64,000 bases of DNA from JAKACA01 sp052143575 (GTDB lineage Bacteria; Actinomycetota; Acidimicrobiia; Acidimicrobiales; Bog-793): NCBI GenBank assembly GCA_052143575.1, contig JBKQSP010000059.1, positions 62,001-126,000 of the forward strand. The letters are read 5' to 3'. Shown one piece after another: positions 1 to 8,471 of the stretch. The notes under the pieces were generated by a model. It had not been told where the DNA came from, searched no databases, and worked only from the letters and a program-made list of their open reading frames with translations. The first letter of the stretch is position 1; the number at the start of each line of letters is the position of its first letter. The position numbers and the translations under genes are program-made.

Positions 1-307
1 CGATCGTGATGGTGGTCGAGGAGTCCGTCTTCAGCTTGCCCTTGTCGATGTCGATGGTCTCGAAGCCCTTCTTCGTGTGCACGATGAGCTGGGCGTGAAT
101 CGTGTGGCGGGCGAGCCAGACGACGTCAGCGCGCCGACCGGCGCCGGTGAGGTTCGCCGAAACGGCGCTCGCCGTCGTGGCGGTCGTGGGTGCGGCCGGC
201 GTCGAGGGTGTCGACGCGTAGGCGATGCCGCCGGCCGCCAGCGCGACGACCGCTGCGCCGGCGGTCACCGGCAGCAACTTCGTCTTGAGCAGTTCCTTCA
301 TCCTCAT
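1..307 (-). CDS. Secreted or membrane-anchored protein, N-terminal part only
   Basis: The reading frame is open from an ATG at 307 to the left window edge (102 codons, no stop), so this is the first part of a gene continuing outside. A strong ribosome site (GGAGGAGG) lies about 8 bases upstream of the ATG. The protein starts with a basic stretch (MRMKELLKTK) and a hydrophobic alanine/glycine/valine segment at about residues 13-30, then a Ser/Thr/Pro/Ala linker, as in an exported protein with a signal peptide or N-terminal anchor. The visible mature part contains an IHAQLIVHTKKGFETIDID stretch, perhaps the start of a small beta-rich domain. I do not recognise the family. Confidence 0.6.
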   Translation of the reverse strand, partial: MRMKELLKTKLLPVTAGAAVVALAAGGIAYASTPSTPAAPTTATTASAVSANLTGAGRRADVVWLARHTIHAQLIVHTKKGFETIDIDKGKLKTDSSTTITI

Positions 308-482
308 GGTCCGCTCCTCCTCCCGGAGCCGATCCGGGTGTCGTTGGTAGGTCACTCCCATTTGACCCCGCCCAGGTCATGACACCGTGATCGAATTGTT
401 AGGGCTGTGTTAGGCCGTCAGGACGCCACAGGGGCTTCGAGGCAGGCTTGCCGTCGTCCTCGGGGCCGTCGCCGACTCGGCT

Positions 483-1244
483 TCAGGGCACCACCGGAAG
501 GAGCTCGGCGGCGAGATCCGCCGGCATCTCGCCAACGGCGACATCGTGGATCACCCGCCCTTTGCGGAGCACGATCACCTTGCTGGCGAGCTCGAGAGCA
601 CGAGGCACCTGCTGCTCCACCACCAACAGCGTCGTACCGGCCTCGTTGATCTCCCTGAGGGCGGCAAAGACGTCGTCGACGGCTCTCGGCGCCAGACCGA
701 GCGAGAGCTCGTCGACGACGAGGAGCTTCGGGGGGACGGCGAGGACGCGGGCGAGGGCGAGGAGGCGCTGCTCGCCTCCCGAGAGCGTGCCGGCCAGCTG
801 CCGCCGGCGACCTTTCAAGAGGGGGAACCGCTCGTAGGTGCGCTCGAGGGTGGCCCTCACCTGGCGGCGCGGGAGCTGCCGGCAGAACGTCAGACGGAGG
901 TTGTCCTCGACGTCGAGCGTGGCGAACACCGGCCGGCCCTCCGGGGCGAAGGCGAGTCCGTGGCGCACGATGCGAGCGATCGAGAGCCCGGTGACGTTCT
1001 CGCCGGCGAGCAGGACCGTGCCCGCCGTCGTGGGCACGAGGCCGGCGACGACACGGGCGATCGTCGACTTTCCGGCACCGTTCGGCCCGAGCATGGCAAC
1101 GACCGATCCGGTGGGGACGCAGAACGAGACGTCGAAGAGCGCCCGGAACCGCCCGTAGGCAGCACTCACGTGCCGCAGCTCGAGAGCGGGGGGCGGGACG
1201 TCGCCGGCGGCGAGCGGGGCGCCCGGCTCCTCGACCTCGCTCAC
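483..1244 (-). CDS. livF: Branched-chain amino-acid-type ABC transporter ATP-binding protein LivF
   Basis: One of the two cytoplasmic ATPases of a HAAT/Liv-type importer. The 253-residue product has Walker A GPNGAGKS at 53-60, the ABC signature LSGGEQ at 154-159, Walker B LLVVDE at 174-179 followed by the D-loop region, and the APEGRPVF stretch typical of LivF. The start is a GTG at 1244 overlapping the livG stop by four bases (GTGA), which indicates translational coupling. It is the last gene of a four-gene operon (binding protein, fused permease, LivG, LivF). The transported substrate cannot be read from the sequence; branched-chain or other amino acids, amides or urea are known for the family. 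Confidence 0.93.
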   Translation of the reverse strand: MSEVEEPGAPLAAGDVPPPALELRHVSAAYGRFRALFDVSFCVPTGSVVAMLGPNGAGKSTIARVVAGLVPTTAGTVLLAGENVTGLSIARIVRHGLAFAPEGRPVFATLDVEDNLRLTFCRQLPRRQVRATLERTYERFPLLKGRRRQLAGTLSGGEQRLLALARVLAVPPKLLVVDELSLGLAPRAVDDVFAALREINEAGTTLLVVEQQVPRALELASKVIVLRKGRVIHDVAVGEMPADLAAELLPVVP

Positions 1245-2002
1245 GCCCCCTCCCCGAGGTAGGCGGCTCGCACGCCGGCATCGGCGAGCACATCGCGCAA
1301 GGTGCCGGAGGCGATGAGCCGCCCGAAGTCGATCACATAGGCGCGCTCGGCGACGGCATGCACGAGGTCGAGGTCGTGTTCAACGAGCAGGATGGCCATC
1401 TCGCGCCGTTGCCGGAGGTCATTCAGGACGCCGGCAAGACCGCCGCTCTCACGTGAGTCGAGGCCCGACGACGGCTCGTCGAGCAGGAGGAGCCTCGGCT
1501 CGGTCATGAGGGCTCGACCGAGCTCGACGAGCCGGCCCTGACCCAGGCTGAGCGACTCGATGGCAGCGTCGGCAAACGGCTCGAGCCCGAGCTCGGCGAT
1601 CATCTTCTCCACCCGGTCGAGCTCGTCGGGCTGCGGAGCGCCCCGCCAGAGGAGGTCCTTCCAGAGGCGCCCGTCGTCGTGTCGCTCCCGCTCGGCCACG
1701 AGCAGGTGGTCGCGGGCCGTCATGCCGGCGAACAGCTCGATGCGCTGGAACGTGCGCCCGATCCCGAGGCGGGCCCGGCGGTGCACGGGAAGGTTGTCGA
1801 TGCGCGTGCCATCGAACAGGATGCGGCCGCTGTCGGCGCGGCGCACGCCCGTGATGCAGTCGAACAACGTCGTCTTGCCGGCGCCGTTCGGCCCGATGAG
1901 CCCGACGGCTTCACCTGCCTGCACACTGAGCGAGATGTCATCAAGGGCGCGGATGCCACCAAAGCGCTTGCCGACGCCGATCACTTCGAGCAGCGCTGTC
2001 AC
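1241..2002 (-). CDS. livG: Branched-chain amino-acid-type ABC transporter ATP-binding protein LivG
   Basis: Second ATPase of the Liv-type importer, 253 residues. Walker A GPNGAGKTT is at 37-45, Walker B is LLLLDEPSSGLD and the switch histidine lies in LLVEHD. The ABC signature reads LSLGQG, a slight departure from LSGGQ that is tolerated in LivG proteins. The open frame extends far upstream, but that part is a shadow of the permease gene. The GTG at 2002 is chosen because it overlaps the permease stop by four bases (GTGA), the coupling used throughout this operon. Confidence 0.92.
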   Translation of the reverse strand: MTALLEVIGVGKRFGGIRALDDISLSVQAGEAVGLIGPNGAGKTTLFDCITGVRRADSGRILFDGTRIDNLPVHRRARLGIGRTFQRIELFAGMTARDHLLVAERERHDDGRLWKDLLWRGAPQPDELDRVEKMIAELGLEPFADAAIESLSLGQGRLVELGRALMTEPRLLLLDEPSSGLDSRESGGLAGVLNDLRQRREMAILLVEHDLDLVHAVAERAYVIDFGRLIASGTLRDVLADAGVRAAYLGEGA

Positions 2003-3936
2003 AGAACGGCCTGTGGCTCTGGGCGACGGAGAACGTGGTCGAGCACGAAGCGCTTGGCGACTTCGACGACACCTTCCGGATGCAGCACATAGACGATGAC
2101 GCCGGCCCCGAACACCAGCTCCAGCAGGCTCGAGTACTGAGCCGGGAGGTCGCTCGTGAGCACCGTGTTCACGAGCACGTAGGCGATCCCGGCTTCGATG
2201 GCTCCTTCGATGCTGGAGACCCCGACGGTCGCGATGACCACGACAAGGACGAGCGAGATGAGGGTGTTGAAGTCGCTCGATGACACGCTCTGATCGAGCG
2301 AGGCGTACAGGGCGCCGCCGACGCCGGCGATCCCGGCGCTCACGGCGAACACGATGACCTTGAGGCGCGCCGGGTTGACGCCGATCGATGCCGCCGCCAG
2401 CTCGCTGCCTCGCAGAGCCGCCAGCTGGCGCCCAGTCGTGCCGCGGGCGATAGCCGTCACGACGAGGATACAGACGGCAAGCACGACGAGGACGAGGAGG
2501 AAGAACGCCCGGTCGCTCGTGAAGTTGATCGAGCCCAGCTGCGGCCGCGGCACGGTGATACCGCTCTGGCCGTTGCCCGACCAGGAGTACTGGAACCCGA
2601 TGTTGTCGGCCAGCAATCCGAACGCCAAGGTGGCGAGCGCCAGTGCGAGGCCGCCCAGTCGCAGGGCCGGCAGCGCCACGACGACACCGATGCAGGCGCT
2701 GGCGACTCCGGCGATGAGGATGCCCAGCAGGATCGACACCCCGAAGTGGTCGGCCAGCTGGCCGGCGGTGAAGGCACCGACGCCGGCGAAGGTCGCCTGG
2801 CAGAGCGAGATCTGCCCGCTCATGCCGGTGAGGAGCACGATCGACAGGAACACGATGGCGTACACGAGGACCTCGGTGATGGTGAACACCCAGCTGCCGG
2901 AGATCCATGTCATGGCCGATGCCACAAAGGCGACCACGAGCAGGGCGATCGTCCCTCGCGACGCTCGCCGGAAGAGGGCACCGCCCACGGTGGAGGACAA
3001 CGGCGCCGGAGGGGGGTCGCACGCAGCGAGCGGGTCATCGGTGCGGGCCCAGCGCCGGCGGAGGCCGGGCAGGAACACGAGGAGGCCGAGCAGCACGACG
3101 AAGGGGAAGCCCGGTCGCAGGCCGGAGGACAGGATCTGGCCAGAGGGCAGGTAGCCGCTCAGGAGTTCCTCGGCGACGCCGAGCAGGATTCCCCCGAAGA
3201 AGGTCCAGGGGAGGCTCCTCAGGCTGCCGGCCGCGGCGGCCGCCACGGCCGCCACGAGGAGGGTCGTGAAGTTCGTGGACTGCAGCCCTTCCAGGGCCGG
3301 AGCGAGGAGGACGCCGGCCAGACCGGCGAGGAAGCTCGAGAGCATCCAGCTGGCCATGCCGGTGGCCTCGGCATTGACACCTGCGAGGGACACCATGCGG
3401 GGGCTCTCCGCCATGGCGCGCATCCGCAGGCCGATCTGTGTGAAGTGGAACATGAGGGAAAGCAGCAAGGCGACGGCCGCCGTGACGATGACGGTGGAGA
3501 GCTCCGTCCCGTTGATGGCGTCGCCGGCGACGTGGAAGTAGATCGCCGACGGCGAGAGCCAGAGCGATGGCGGGTTGATGAGCTGGTCTGCCCCGAAGGC
3601 CACCTGCAGCACGGCGGGGATGGCGATGAGCATGCCGAGAGCGGCCACGAGCTTGACGAGGGGGGGTTTCGTGCGAACGTGCCGGTAGAGCCCGAGTTGC
3701 AGGAGGGCACCGAGCACGGGTGCGCCGAAGACGACCGAGAGCAGGAAGGCGGCCCACGTCGGCCAGCCGTTCTGGACGGCCACGAAGAAGACGACGGCCG
3801 AGGCGTACGCCTGCGCCCCGAAGGCGAGGTTGAAGACGTCGGACGTCTGATACGTGAGAACGAGGCCCATGCCAAGAAGGGCAAAGACACATCCGTATGG
3901 CAAGCCCGGGATGGCGTAGGAGAGGAGGTGACTCAC
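1999..3936 (-). CDS. Fused LivH-LivM permease of a branched-chain amino-acid-type ABC transporter
   Basis: A single 645-residue polytopic membrane protein carrying both permease halves usually encoded by separate genes. Residues 1 to about 290 match LivH (YAIPGLPYGCVFALLGMGLVL, then the GLRMRAMAESP cytoplasmic loop). A Pro/Arg linker around 291-325 leads into a LivM-like half (TGMSGQISLCQATFAGVGAF; ALRLGGLALALATLAFGLL). Many hydrophobic segments occur in each half. It lies just downstream of the binding-protein gene (9-base gap) and overlaps livG by four bases. LivH-LivM fusions are known in actinobacteria. No frameshift is needed to read through. Confidence 0.92.
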   Translation of the reverse strand: MSHLLSYAIPGLPYGCVFALLGMGLVLTYQTSDVFNLAFGAQAYASAVVFFVAVQNGWPTWAAFLLSVVFGAPVLGALLQLGLYRHVRTKPPLVKLVAALGMLIAIPAVLQVAFGADQLINPPSLWLSPSAIYFHVAGDAINGTELSTVIVTAAVALLLSLMFHFTQIGLRMRAMAESPRMVSLAGVNAEATGMASWMLSSFLAGLAGVLLAPALEGLQSTNFTTLLVAAVAAAAAGSLRSLPWTFFGGILLGVAEELLSGYLPSGQILSSGLRPGFPFVVLLGLLVFLPGLRRRWARTDDPLAACDPPPAPLSSTVGGALFRRASRGTIALLVVAFVASAMTWISGSWVFTITEVLVYAIVFLSIVLLTGMSGQISLCQATFAGVGAFTAGQLADHFGVSILLGILIAGVASACIGVVVALPALRLGGLALALATLAFGLLADNIGFQYSWSGNGQSGITVPRPQLGSINFTSDRAFFLLVLVVLAVCILVVTAIARGTTGRQLAALRGSELAAASIGVNPARLKVIVFAVSAGIAGVGGALYASLDQSVSSSDFNTLISLVLVVVIATVGVSSIEGAIEAGIAYVLVNTVLTSDLPAQYSSLLELVFGAGVIVYVLHPEGVVEVAKRFVLDHVLRRPEPQAVL

Positions 3937-3945
3937 GTCGCCGGG

Positions 3946-5244
3946 TCAGCCCCCAGGGATGGCGGCCGGTGGCGGGATGACGACGACCTTGTTCGAGGAG
4001 GGTTGCGGGTACTGAAAGCACGTGAAGACCGTGCGGGACGAGCCGAACACCGTCACGTAGCTCGTGCCCTGCGCCCGCACGAATACGTTGCAGTCGAGGG
4101 GCCCGATGTTGTTGTGGGCGACCGCCCAGTCGATCGGAGCGACGAGGCCACCGGTGAAGTCCGTGAAGGAGTTGACGGCGGCGACGAGTCGGGCCCTCGT
4201 GACGTCGCTCCCGATCTTCCTCAGCCCGTCGGAGAACATCTCGGCGCTCACCCAGCCGGCAAGGGACGGTTCGCTCGGCTCGTCGGCCGGAAAGAACTTC
4301 CGCAGCTCCCTCAGGTAGAGCGCCATCGCGGGGTACTTGGCCGGCTGCGACTGCCCCGACTCGAACGGTACTTCGCCGAGCAGGAAGTACACGCCGTCCA
4401 TGAGCGTCGCACTCGTCCGGATGGCACTCTCGTCGTAGCCGTCGAGCCAGTACTGGGTGACCGATCCCATGCCGACCGACTGCAGGGCGCGGGCGAGCAC
4501 GAGGTTGCCGCTCAGGTCGAGGCAACTGGCGACGAAGTCGACGCCTTTGGCATGCATGCGGTTGACGTCGGCGCTCAGGTCGATGGCAGGCGGCGAGATC
4601 GAGAGATCCTCGAAGTCCACCGGGATGTGGAACTTCGCCATCGTGTTCGCCACCCCCTGGCAGCCGTCCGCCGACTGCGAGAGGTTGTAGGCGACGATGC
4701 CGACTCGCTTCGAGTGCAGCTGCTCGGCAAGGTAGGCGGGCTCCGGACCGGGATGCAGGAAGTCGATGTAGGAGCCTTCGGAGCCGAACAGGGTCGGGCC
4801 GTCCGACCACTGCGGGTTCACGTTGTAGCCGAAGGTCGGGACGCTGTTGGCGGCGAGGAAGGCAGCGCCGTTGAAGCTTGGCGTGCCAACGCCGACGACG
4901 GCGAACACGTGGTCCGACTGAACGAGTGTGCGGGCCTGCTGCACGTCGATGGACGGATCCGACTCGTCGTCGAGTTGATAGGCGTAGTCGATCTTCCTGC
5001 CGTTGATCCCACCTTCGGCGTTGACCATGTCGAAGTAAGCGCTCACACCGTCGAAGACAGGGGCGAAGGCGCCCGGGAGGGGTCCGGTCACCGAGGCGAT
5101 GCCGCCCACCACGATCGTGTGCGCTGTGACACCGTTCGAATTGCCACCGGAATTGACTGTCGTCTTGGCGTTGCCGCAGGCAGCCAGACCGAGCGCGAGA
5201 GCGACGACTGCCGCCAGGGTGAGTCGGGATCGCATGTACCTCAT
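3946..5244 (-). CDS. Substrate-binding lipoprotein of the Liv-type ABC importer
   Basis: Periplasmic-binding-fold lipoprotein (432 residues) that captures the ligand for the permease encoded downstream. It begins with a lipoprotein signal peptide: basic MRYMRSR, a hydrophobic core and the lipobox LAAC at about residues 20-23. The mature part has the type-1 binding fold seen in LivJ/AmiC proteins (IVVGGIASVTGPLPG; FDMVNAEGGINGRKI). The open frame extends further upstream, but only the two ATG codons at 5244 and 5235 place a signal peptide at the N-terminus; a GAGG lies just before the second, so 5235 is an alternative start. It is the first gene of the operon, divergent from the transporter at 5303, so the 58-base gap should hold promoters in both directions. 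Confidence 0.9.
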   Translation of the reverse strand: MRYMRSRLTLAAVVALALGLAACGNAKTTVNSGGNSNGVTAHTIVVGGIASVTGPLPGAFAPVFDGVSAYFDMVNAEGGINGRKIDYAYQLDDESDPSIDVQQARTLVQSDHVFAVVGVGTPSFNGAAFLAANSVPTFGYNVNPQWSDGPTLFGSEGSYIDFLHPGPEPAYLAEQLHSKRVGIVAYNLSQSADGCQGVANTMAKFHIPVDFEDLSISPPAIDLSADVNRMHAKGVDFVASCLDLSGNLVLARALQSVGMGSVTQYWLDGYDESAIRTSATLMDGVYFLLGEVPFESGQSQPAKYPAMALYLRELRKFFPADEPSEPSLAGWVSAEMFSDGLRKIGSDVTRARLVAAVNSFTDFTGGLVAPIDWAVAHNNIGPLDCNVFVRAQGTSYVTVFGSSRTVFTCFQYPQPSSNKVVVIPPPAAIPGG

Positions 5245-5302
5245 TCTTGCGGCAGCGCCGGCGGAAGCGGCGCATGCCCCCTCGGTCGCATAACCTGAAG
5301 CC

Positions 5303-6307
5303 GTGCCGGTGATCGCTGTCAGCCTTCTCGCTGCCTTCGCCTTCGCCGTCGCCGTTGTCCTCCAGCAGCACGCCGCCGTCGCCCAGCCGGCCGAGCACCA
5401 CCTCCGCCTCAGCCTGCTGGTTCGGCTCGTCCAGCGCCCGCTCTGGCTCGCCGGCATCGGCTCCAGCATCGTCGGGACCTGCCTGCAACTCGTGGCCCTC
5501 ATGCATGGCTCGCTCGTCACGGTGCAGCCGTTGCTCGTCTGCGGGCTGCTGTTCGCACTTCCCATCAACGCCATCTGGATGCACAAACGGCGTCCCGGGG
5601 CCCGCGAGCTGCTGGCGGCCCTCACGGTCTGTATCGGCCTCGTCGTCCTCCTCGTGGCGACCGACCCCCAGCGCGGCAGCGGCACGGGCTCGGGAGAAGG
5701 CTGGGCGATCACGCTCGGCTCACTTGCTGTCGCCATCGCAGTGCTCGTGAGCTGCTCGCTTGCCTCTCACAAGCCGACGTGGAAGGCCGGGCTGCTCGCT
5801 TGCGCCGGCGGCCTCATCAACGGTCTTTCGGCCGCTTTTGCCAAGGGGATCTCGCGAGGCATCCAGGCCAGCTCCCACCGTGGCATCGGCGCTGTCATCA
5901 CCCACACCTTGAGCAATTGGGAGCTCTTCGCCTTCGCCGGCAGCTTGCTGTGCGGCGTCTTCCTCGTGCAGAGCGCCTTCCAGAGCGGTCCGATCCGCTG
6001 GTCGCTCCCGGCGCTCGCCGCAGCCAACCCGATCCTGAGCGTCGTACTCGGAGCGACCCTGCTGCACGAGCAAATCCGCTCGGGTGCCCTGCCGATCGTG
6101 GGGGCCGCCACCGGCTTGGCCCTCGTCGTCGCCGGCATCATCGCCCTCTCGTCCTCGAACCTCATCGTCGCAGGTACAGACGACGTCGGAATGGAGAGAT
6201 CCCGTGGGGCGAAGCCGGCCCGTAGCGCGATCGGGCGTCAGGCCGCCGAGACGACACCGGCGACGACGGCCGTGCCGGCCCCGCCGAGCGCCGGCGGTCG
6301 CTGGTAA
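5303..6307 (+). CDS. Drug/metabolite (EamA-like) transporter family membrane protein
   Basis: A 334-residue protein with about nine or ten hydrophobic segments and an internal two-half arrangement, resembling DMT-superfamily proteins common in actinobacteria (N-terminal FAVAVVLQQHAA, central GGLINGLSAAFAKG, C-terminal SLPALAAANPILSVVLG and a final TGLALVVAGIIAL helix). The start is a GTG at 5303. The tail after residue 300 is Ala/Pro-rich and probably cytoplasmic. It stands alone, divergent from the ABC importer operon and 114 bases before an Rrf2 regulator. The substrate is unknown. I infer the family from topology and motif style rather than from a specific catalytic signature. Confidence 0.75.
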   Translation: MPVIAVSLLAAFAFAVAVVLQQHAAVAQPAEHHLRLSLLVRLVQRPLWLAGIGSSIVGTCLQLVALMHGSLVTVQPLLVCGLLFALPINAIWMHKRRPGARELLAALTVCIGLVVLLVATDPQRGSGTGSGEGWAITLGSLAVAIAVLVSCSLASHKPTWKAGLLACAGGLINGLSAAFAKGISRGIQASSHRGIGAVITHTLSNWELFAFAGSLLCGVFLVQSAFQSGPIRWSLPALAAANPILSVVLGATLLHEQIRSGALPIVGAATGLALVVAGIIALSSSNLIVAGTDDVGMERSRGAKPARSAIGRQAAETTPATTAVPAPPSAGGRW

Positions 6308-6421
6308 GACGGGTTTCTCCCGCTGCCAGGTCTGCCAGAGCCGGCTGCAGGCTCACCTCCCTCCCCTGTGGCGCCGGAGAGCATCTGAGGCGGGAGGCGA
6401 GGCGCGCCGTAGCATGGAGCC

Positions 6422-6868
6422 GTGAAGGTTTCGACGAGAGGCGACTACGCCAGCCGAGCCCTGCTCTCGCTCGCCCTGCGCGCCGAGGAGGCGCCGCCGA
6501 CGTCGGTCCGCGACATCGCGGAGCGAACGGGCCTGCCGCAGCCGTACCTCGAGCAGATCCTCCTCGCCTTGAAAGGGGCCGGCCTCGTGCGGTCGAAACG
6601 GGGCGTTGGCGGCGGTTACGTGCTCGCCCGGCCGCCGGACCAGATCACGCTCGGCCAGATCGTGAGCGCCGTGGACGGGCCGATCATGGCCGGCGACTTC
6701 GGCCAGCCGCACGAGAACGGCGCCTGTGACCACGAGGGGCAGTGCGTCCTGCTGACCGTCTGGTCCGAGGTCGGCGCCCACATGCGACACCACCTCGACT
6801 CCTTCACCCTCGCCGACATGGTGACACGGGCTCGCGGCGGGCTTGCCCCGGTGGGGCCGCTCGACTGA
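6422..6868 (+). CDS. Rrf2 family transcriptional regulator
   Basis: A 148-residue winged-helix repressor of the Rrf2/IscR group. The N-terminus MKVSTRGDYASRALLSLAL is a clear Rrf2 start, and the recognition region LPQPYLEQILLALKGAGLVRSKRGVGGGY matches the HTH and wing. Two cysteines in CDHEGQC (about residues 101-107) sit where iron-sulfur Rrf2 proteins have their cluster ligands, but the three-cysteine IscR pattern is not complete, so cluster binding is uncertain. The start is a GTG at 6422. No iron-sulfur assembly genes are next to it, so its regulon cannot be inferred from context. Confidence 0.9.
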   Translation: MKVSTRGDYASRALLSLALRAEEAPPTSVRDIAERTGLPQPYLEQILLALKGAGLVRSKRGVGGGYVLARPPDQITLGQIVSAVDGPIMAGDFGQPHENGACDHEGQCVLLTVWSEVGAHMRHHLDSFTLADMVTRARGGLAPVGPLD

Positions 6869-6905
6869 CGGGCGGCGCCGGCGTGGGAGGGCGCAACGAG
6901 CGGAC

Positions 6906-7559
6906 TTACTGGTTCCACACCCCGAGCACGGCCCACTCGTGCTCCCAGTCCAGCAGGCCGATCCGAGCGGGCCCGAGGGCAAAGCGCCGTGCCTCGGAGG
7001 CGACGAGACCGAGCCAGCGTGCCGTCAGGACCCGCAGCACGTGCCCGTGGGCGAAGACGAGCACGTCACCGTCGCAGAGCTTGGTGTCGCCCCGCAGTCG
7101 CTCGATCAGCGGATCGACCCGCCTGGCCACGTCCTCGATGGTCTCGCCCCCCGGGCAGCCGTCGTTGAACAGGTCCCAGTCCGGCCGATCGAGGCGGACC
7201 TGGGCCGTCGTGAGGCCCTCGTAGTCGCCGTAGTCCATCTCCACGAGCAGCTCAGAGGTCTCCGCACGGTCGCCGAAGCCCGCCAGCCGGCAGGTGTCAA
7301 GGGCCCGGCGCAGCGGGCTCGACAGGACGAGAACCGGTTCGAGATGGGCAAGGCGCCGGCCGACGGCGACGGCGTCCGCTTCGCCGTCCGGAAGGAGCGG
7401 CAGGTCCGTCAGCCCTGTATGGCGCCCCAGACGGCTCCACTCGGTCGCGGCGTGGCGGACGAGGAAGATGCGGCCGGGAATGTGCCGGACGCCGGACTGC
7501 GGATGTCTTGACACACCCGTCTGCGAGAATGGGTCGTGCTGAGATGGCTCCGCCGTCAC
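6906..7559 (-). CDS. Histidine phosphatase (phosphoglycerate mutase-like) family protein
   Basis: Branch-1 histidine phosphatase. The catalytic RHG motif appears as FLVRHAATEW (phosphohistidine), followed by SSPLRRALDTC and the acid/base region EMDYGDYEGL; the second histidine is in VFAHGHVLRVL. The longest frame gives 217 residues from a GTG at 7559. A GTG at 7514 would give 202 residues and leave more room for promoters between this gene and the divergent sigma factor; neither has a clear ribosome site. The family covers phosphoglycerate mutases and many small-molecule phosphatases (for example alpha-ribazole phosphatase), so the substrate is unknown. Confidence 0.88.
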   Translation of the reverse strand: MTAEPSQHDPFSQTGVSRHPQSGVRHIPGRIFLVRHAATEWSRLGRHTGLTDLPLLPDGEADAVAVGRRLAHLEPVLVLSSPLRRALDTCRLAGFGDRAETSELLVEMDYGDYEGLTTAQVRLDRPDWDLFNDGCPGGETIEDVARRVDPLIERLRGDTKLCDGDVLVFAHGHVLRVLTARWLGLVASEARRFALGPARIGLLDWEHEWAVLGVWNQ

Positions 7560-7617
7560 CGGGCGCGTAGGTTAACCGCCGGGCGCGGAATGAGCGGGCC
7601 CTTCGGCGTGTTGTGTC

Positions 7618-8463
7618 ATGAGAAGAGTGGAAACGATGAGAGGAGAGTCGAAAATTCCTGCCAATTCCACCACCGAGTTCACCCCAGGAGAGACAACGTC
7701 GCCTGACAGAGGGGTGGGTGGGAGTGGCTCGAACGCGCCCGATTTGATGCGCCTCTTCCTCGATGACCTGGGCAAATACCCCCTTCTCAGCGCGGACGCC
7801 CAGGTCGAGCTCGCCAAGCGGATCGAGCAGGGTGACGAAGAGGCCCGCCAGCAGATGATCGGCTCGAACCTTCGCCTCGTCGTGCACTGGGCTCGTCGCT
7901 ACCAGGGCCGCGGCGTCGATTTGGTCGATCTCGTCCAGGAGGGCACGTTCGGTCTCATGCGAGCCGTCGAGAAATTCGACTGGCGCAAGGGCTTCCGTTT
8001 CTCCACCTATGCCACCTGGTGGATCCGCCAAGCGCTGCAGCGTGCCGTGCAGTCGAAGGGACGGGCGATCCGCCTCCCCGAGGACGCCCTCGCAGCCGAG
8101 CTCGAAGGCGACCCTGACCAGGCGCGCCTGCCTCGCGTCGTCGCCAGCCTCGATCAGCCACTGACGAGCGAGGCGACGGCCACCCTCGGTGACGTCGTCG
8201 CAGCTGATGACGTTCCCTTCGAGGAGGACTTGGTCCATTCGATCAGCCTGAGCCGCCTCGACGCCGCCATCGACCGTCTGCCCGAACTGGAGCAGTCGGT
8301 CGTGAGGCTTCGTTTCGGCCTGGACGGGGCACCGCCGGCGTCCCTCGAGTCGACCGCTCGTTCGCTTGGGATCGGCGTTCGCCGGGTACGGCGTATCGAG
8401 GCCTCGGCTCTCGCCTTCCTGGCGGAGCAGCCCGAGGTCGAGGGCGTCAACGACGCCGCCTGA
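7618..8463 (+). CDS. Sigma-70 family RNA polymerase sigma factor, RpoD-like but lacking most of domain 3
   Basis: Promoter-recognition subunit of RNA polymerase, 281 residues. Region 1.2 is at about 41-70, region 2 at about 79-153 (NLRLVVHWARRYQGRG, DLVQEGTFGLMRAVEKFD, RFSTYATWWIRQALQRA) and region 4 at about 211-268 with a degenerate HTH (SLESTARSLGIGVRRVRRIEA). Only about 25 residues separate the end of region 2.4 (AIRLPE) from a region-3.2-like ASLDQPL segment; RpoD-type factors have roughly 55-60 there. The sequence around the gap is continuous and in frame. It is a group-2-like factor rather than the main RpoD. Starts at 7618 or 7636 are both possible. Confidence 0.9.
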   Translation: MRRVETMRGESKIPANSTTEFTPGETTSPDRGVGGSGSNAPDLMRLFLDDLGKYPLLSADAQVELAKRIEQGDEEARQQMIGSNLRLVVHWARRYQGRGVDLVDLVQEGTFGLMRAVEKFDWRKGFRFSTYATWWIRQALQRAVQSKGRAIRLPEDALAAELEGDPDQARLPRVVASLDQPLTSEATATLGDVVAADDVPFEEDLVHSISLSRLDAAIDRLPELEQSVVRLRFGLDGAPPASLESTARSLGIGVRRVRRIEASALAFLAEQPEVEGVNDAA

Positions 8464-8471
8464 GCTGCCGA

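Noticed and set aside
2746..5298. An 850-codon open frame on the plus strand opposite the permease and binding-protein genes.
   Set aside because: It is the antisense shadow of well-supported genes in GC-rich DNA. Its translation is low-complexity (Gly/Glu/Arg/His) with no domain, and there is no ribosome site.
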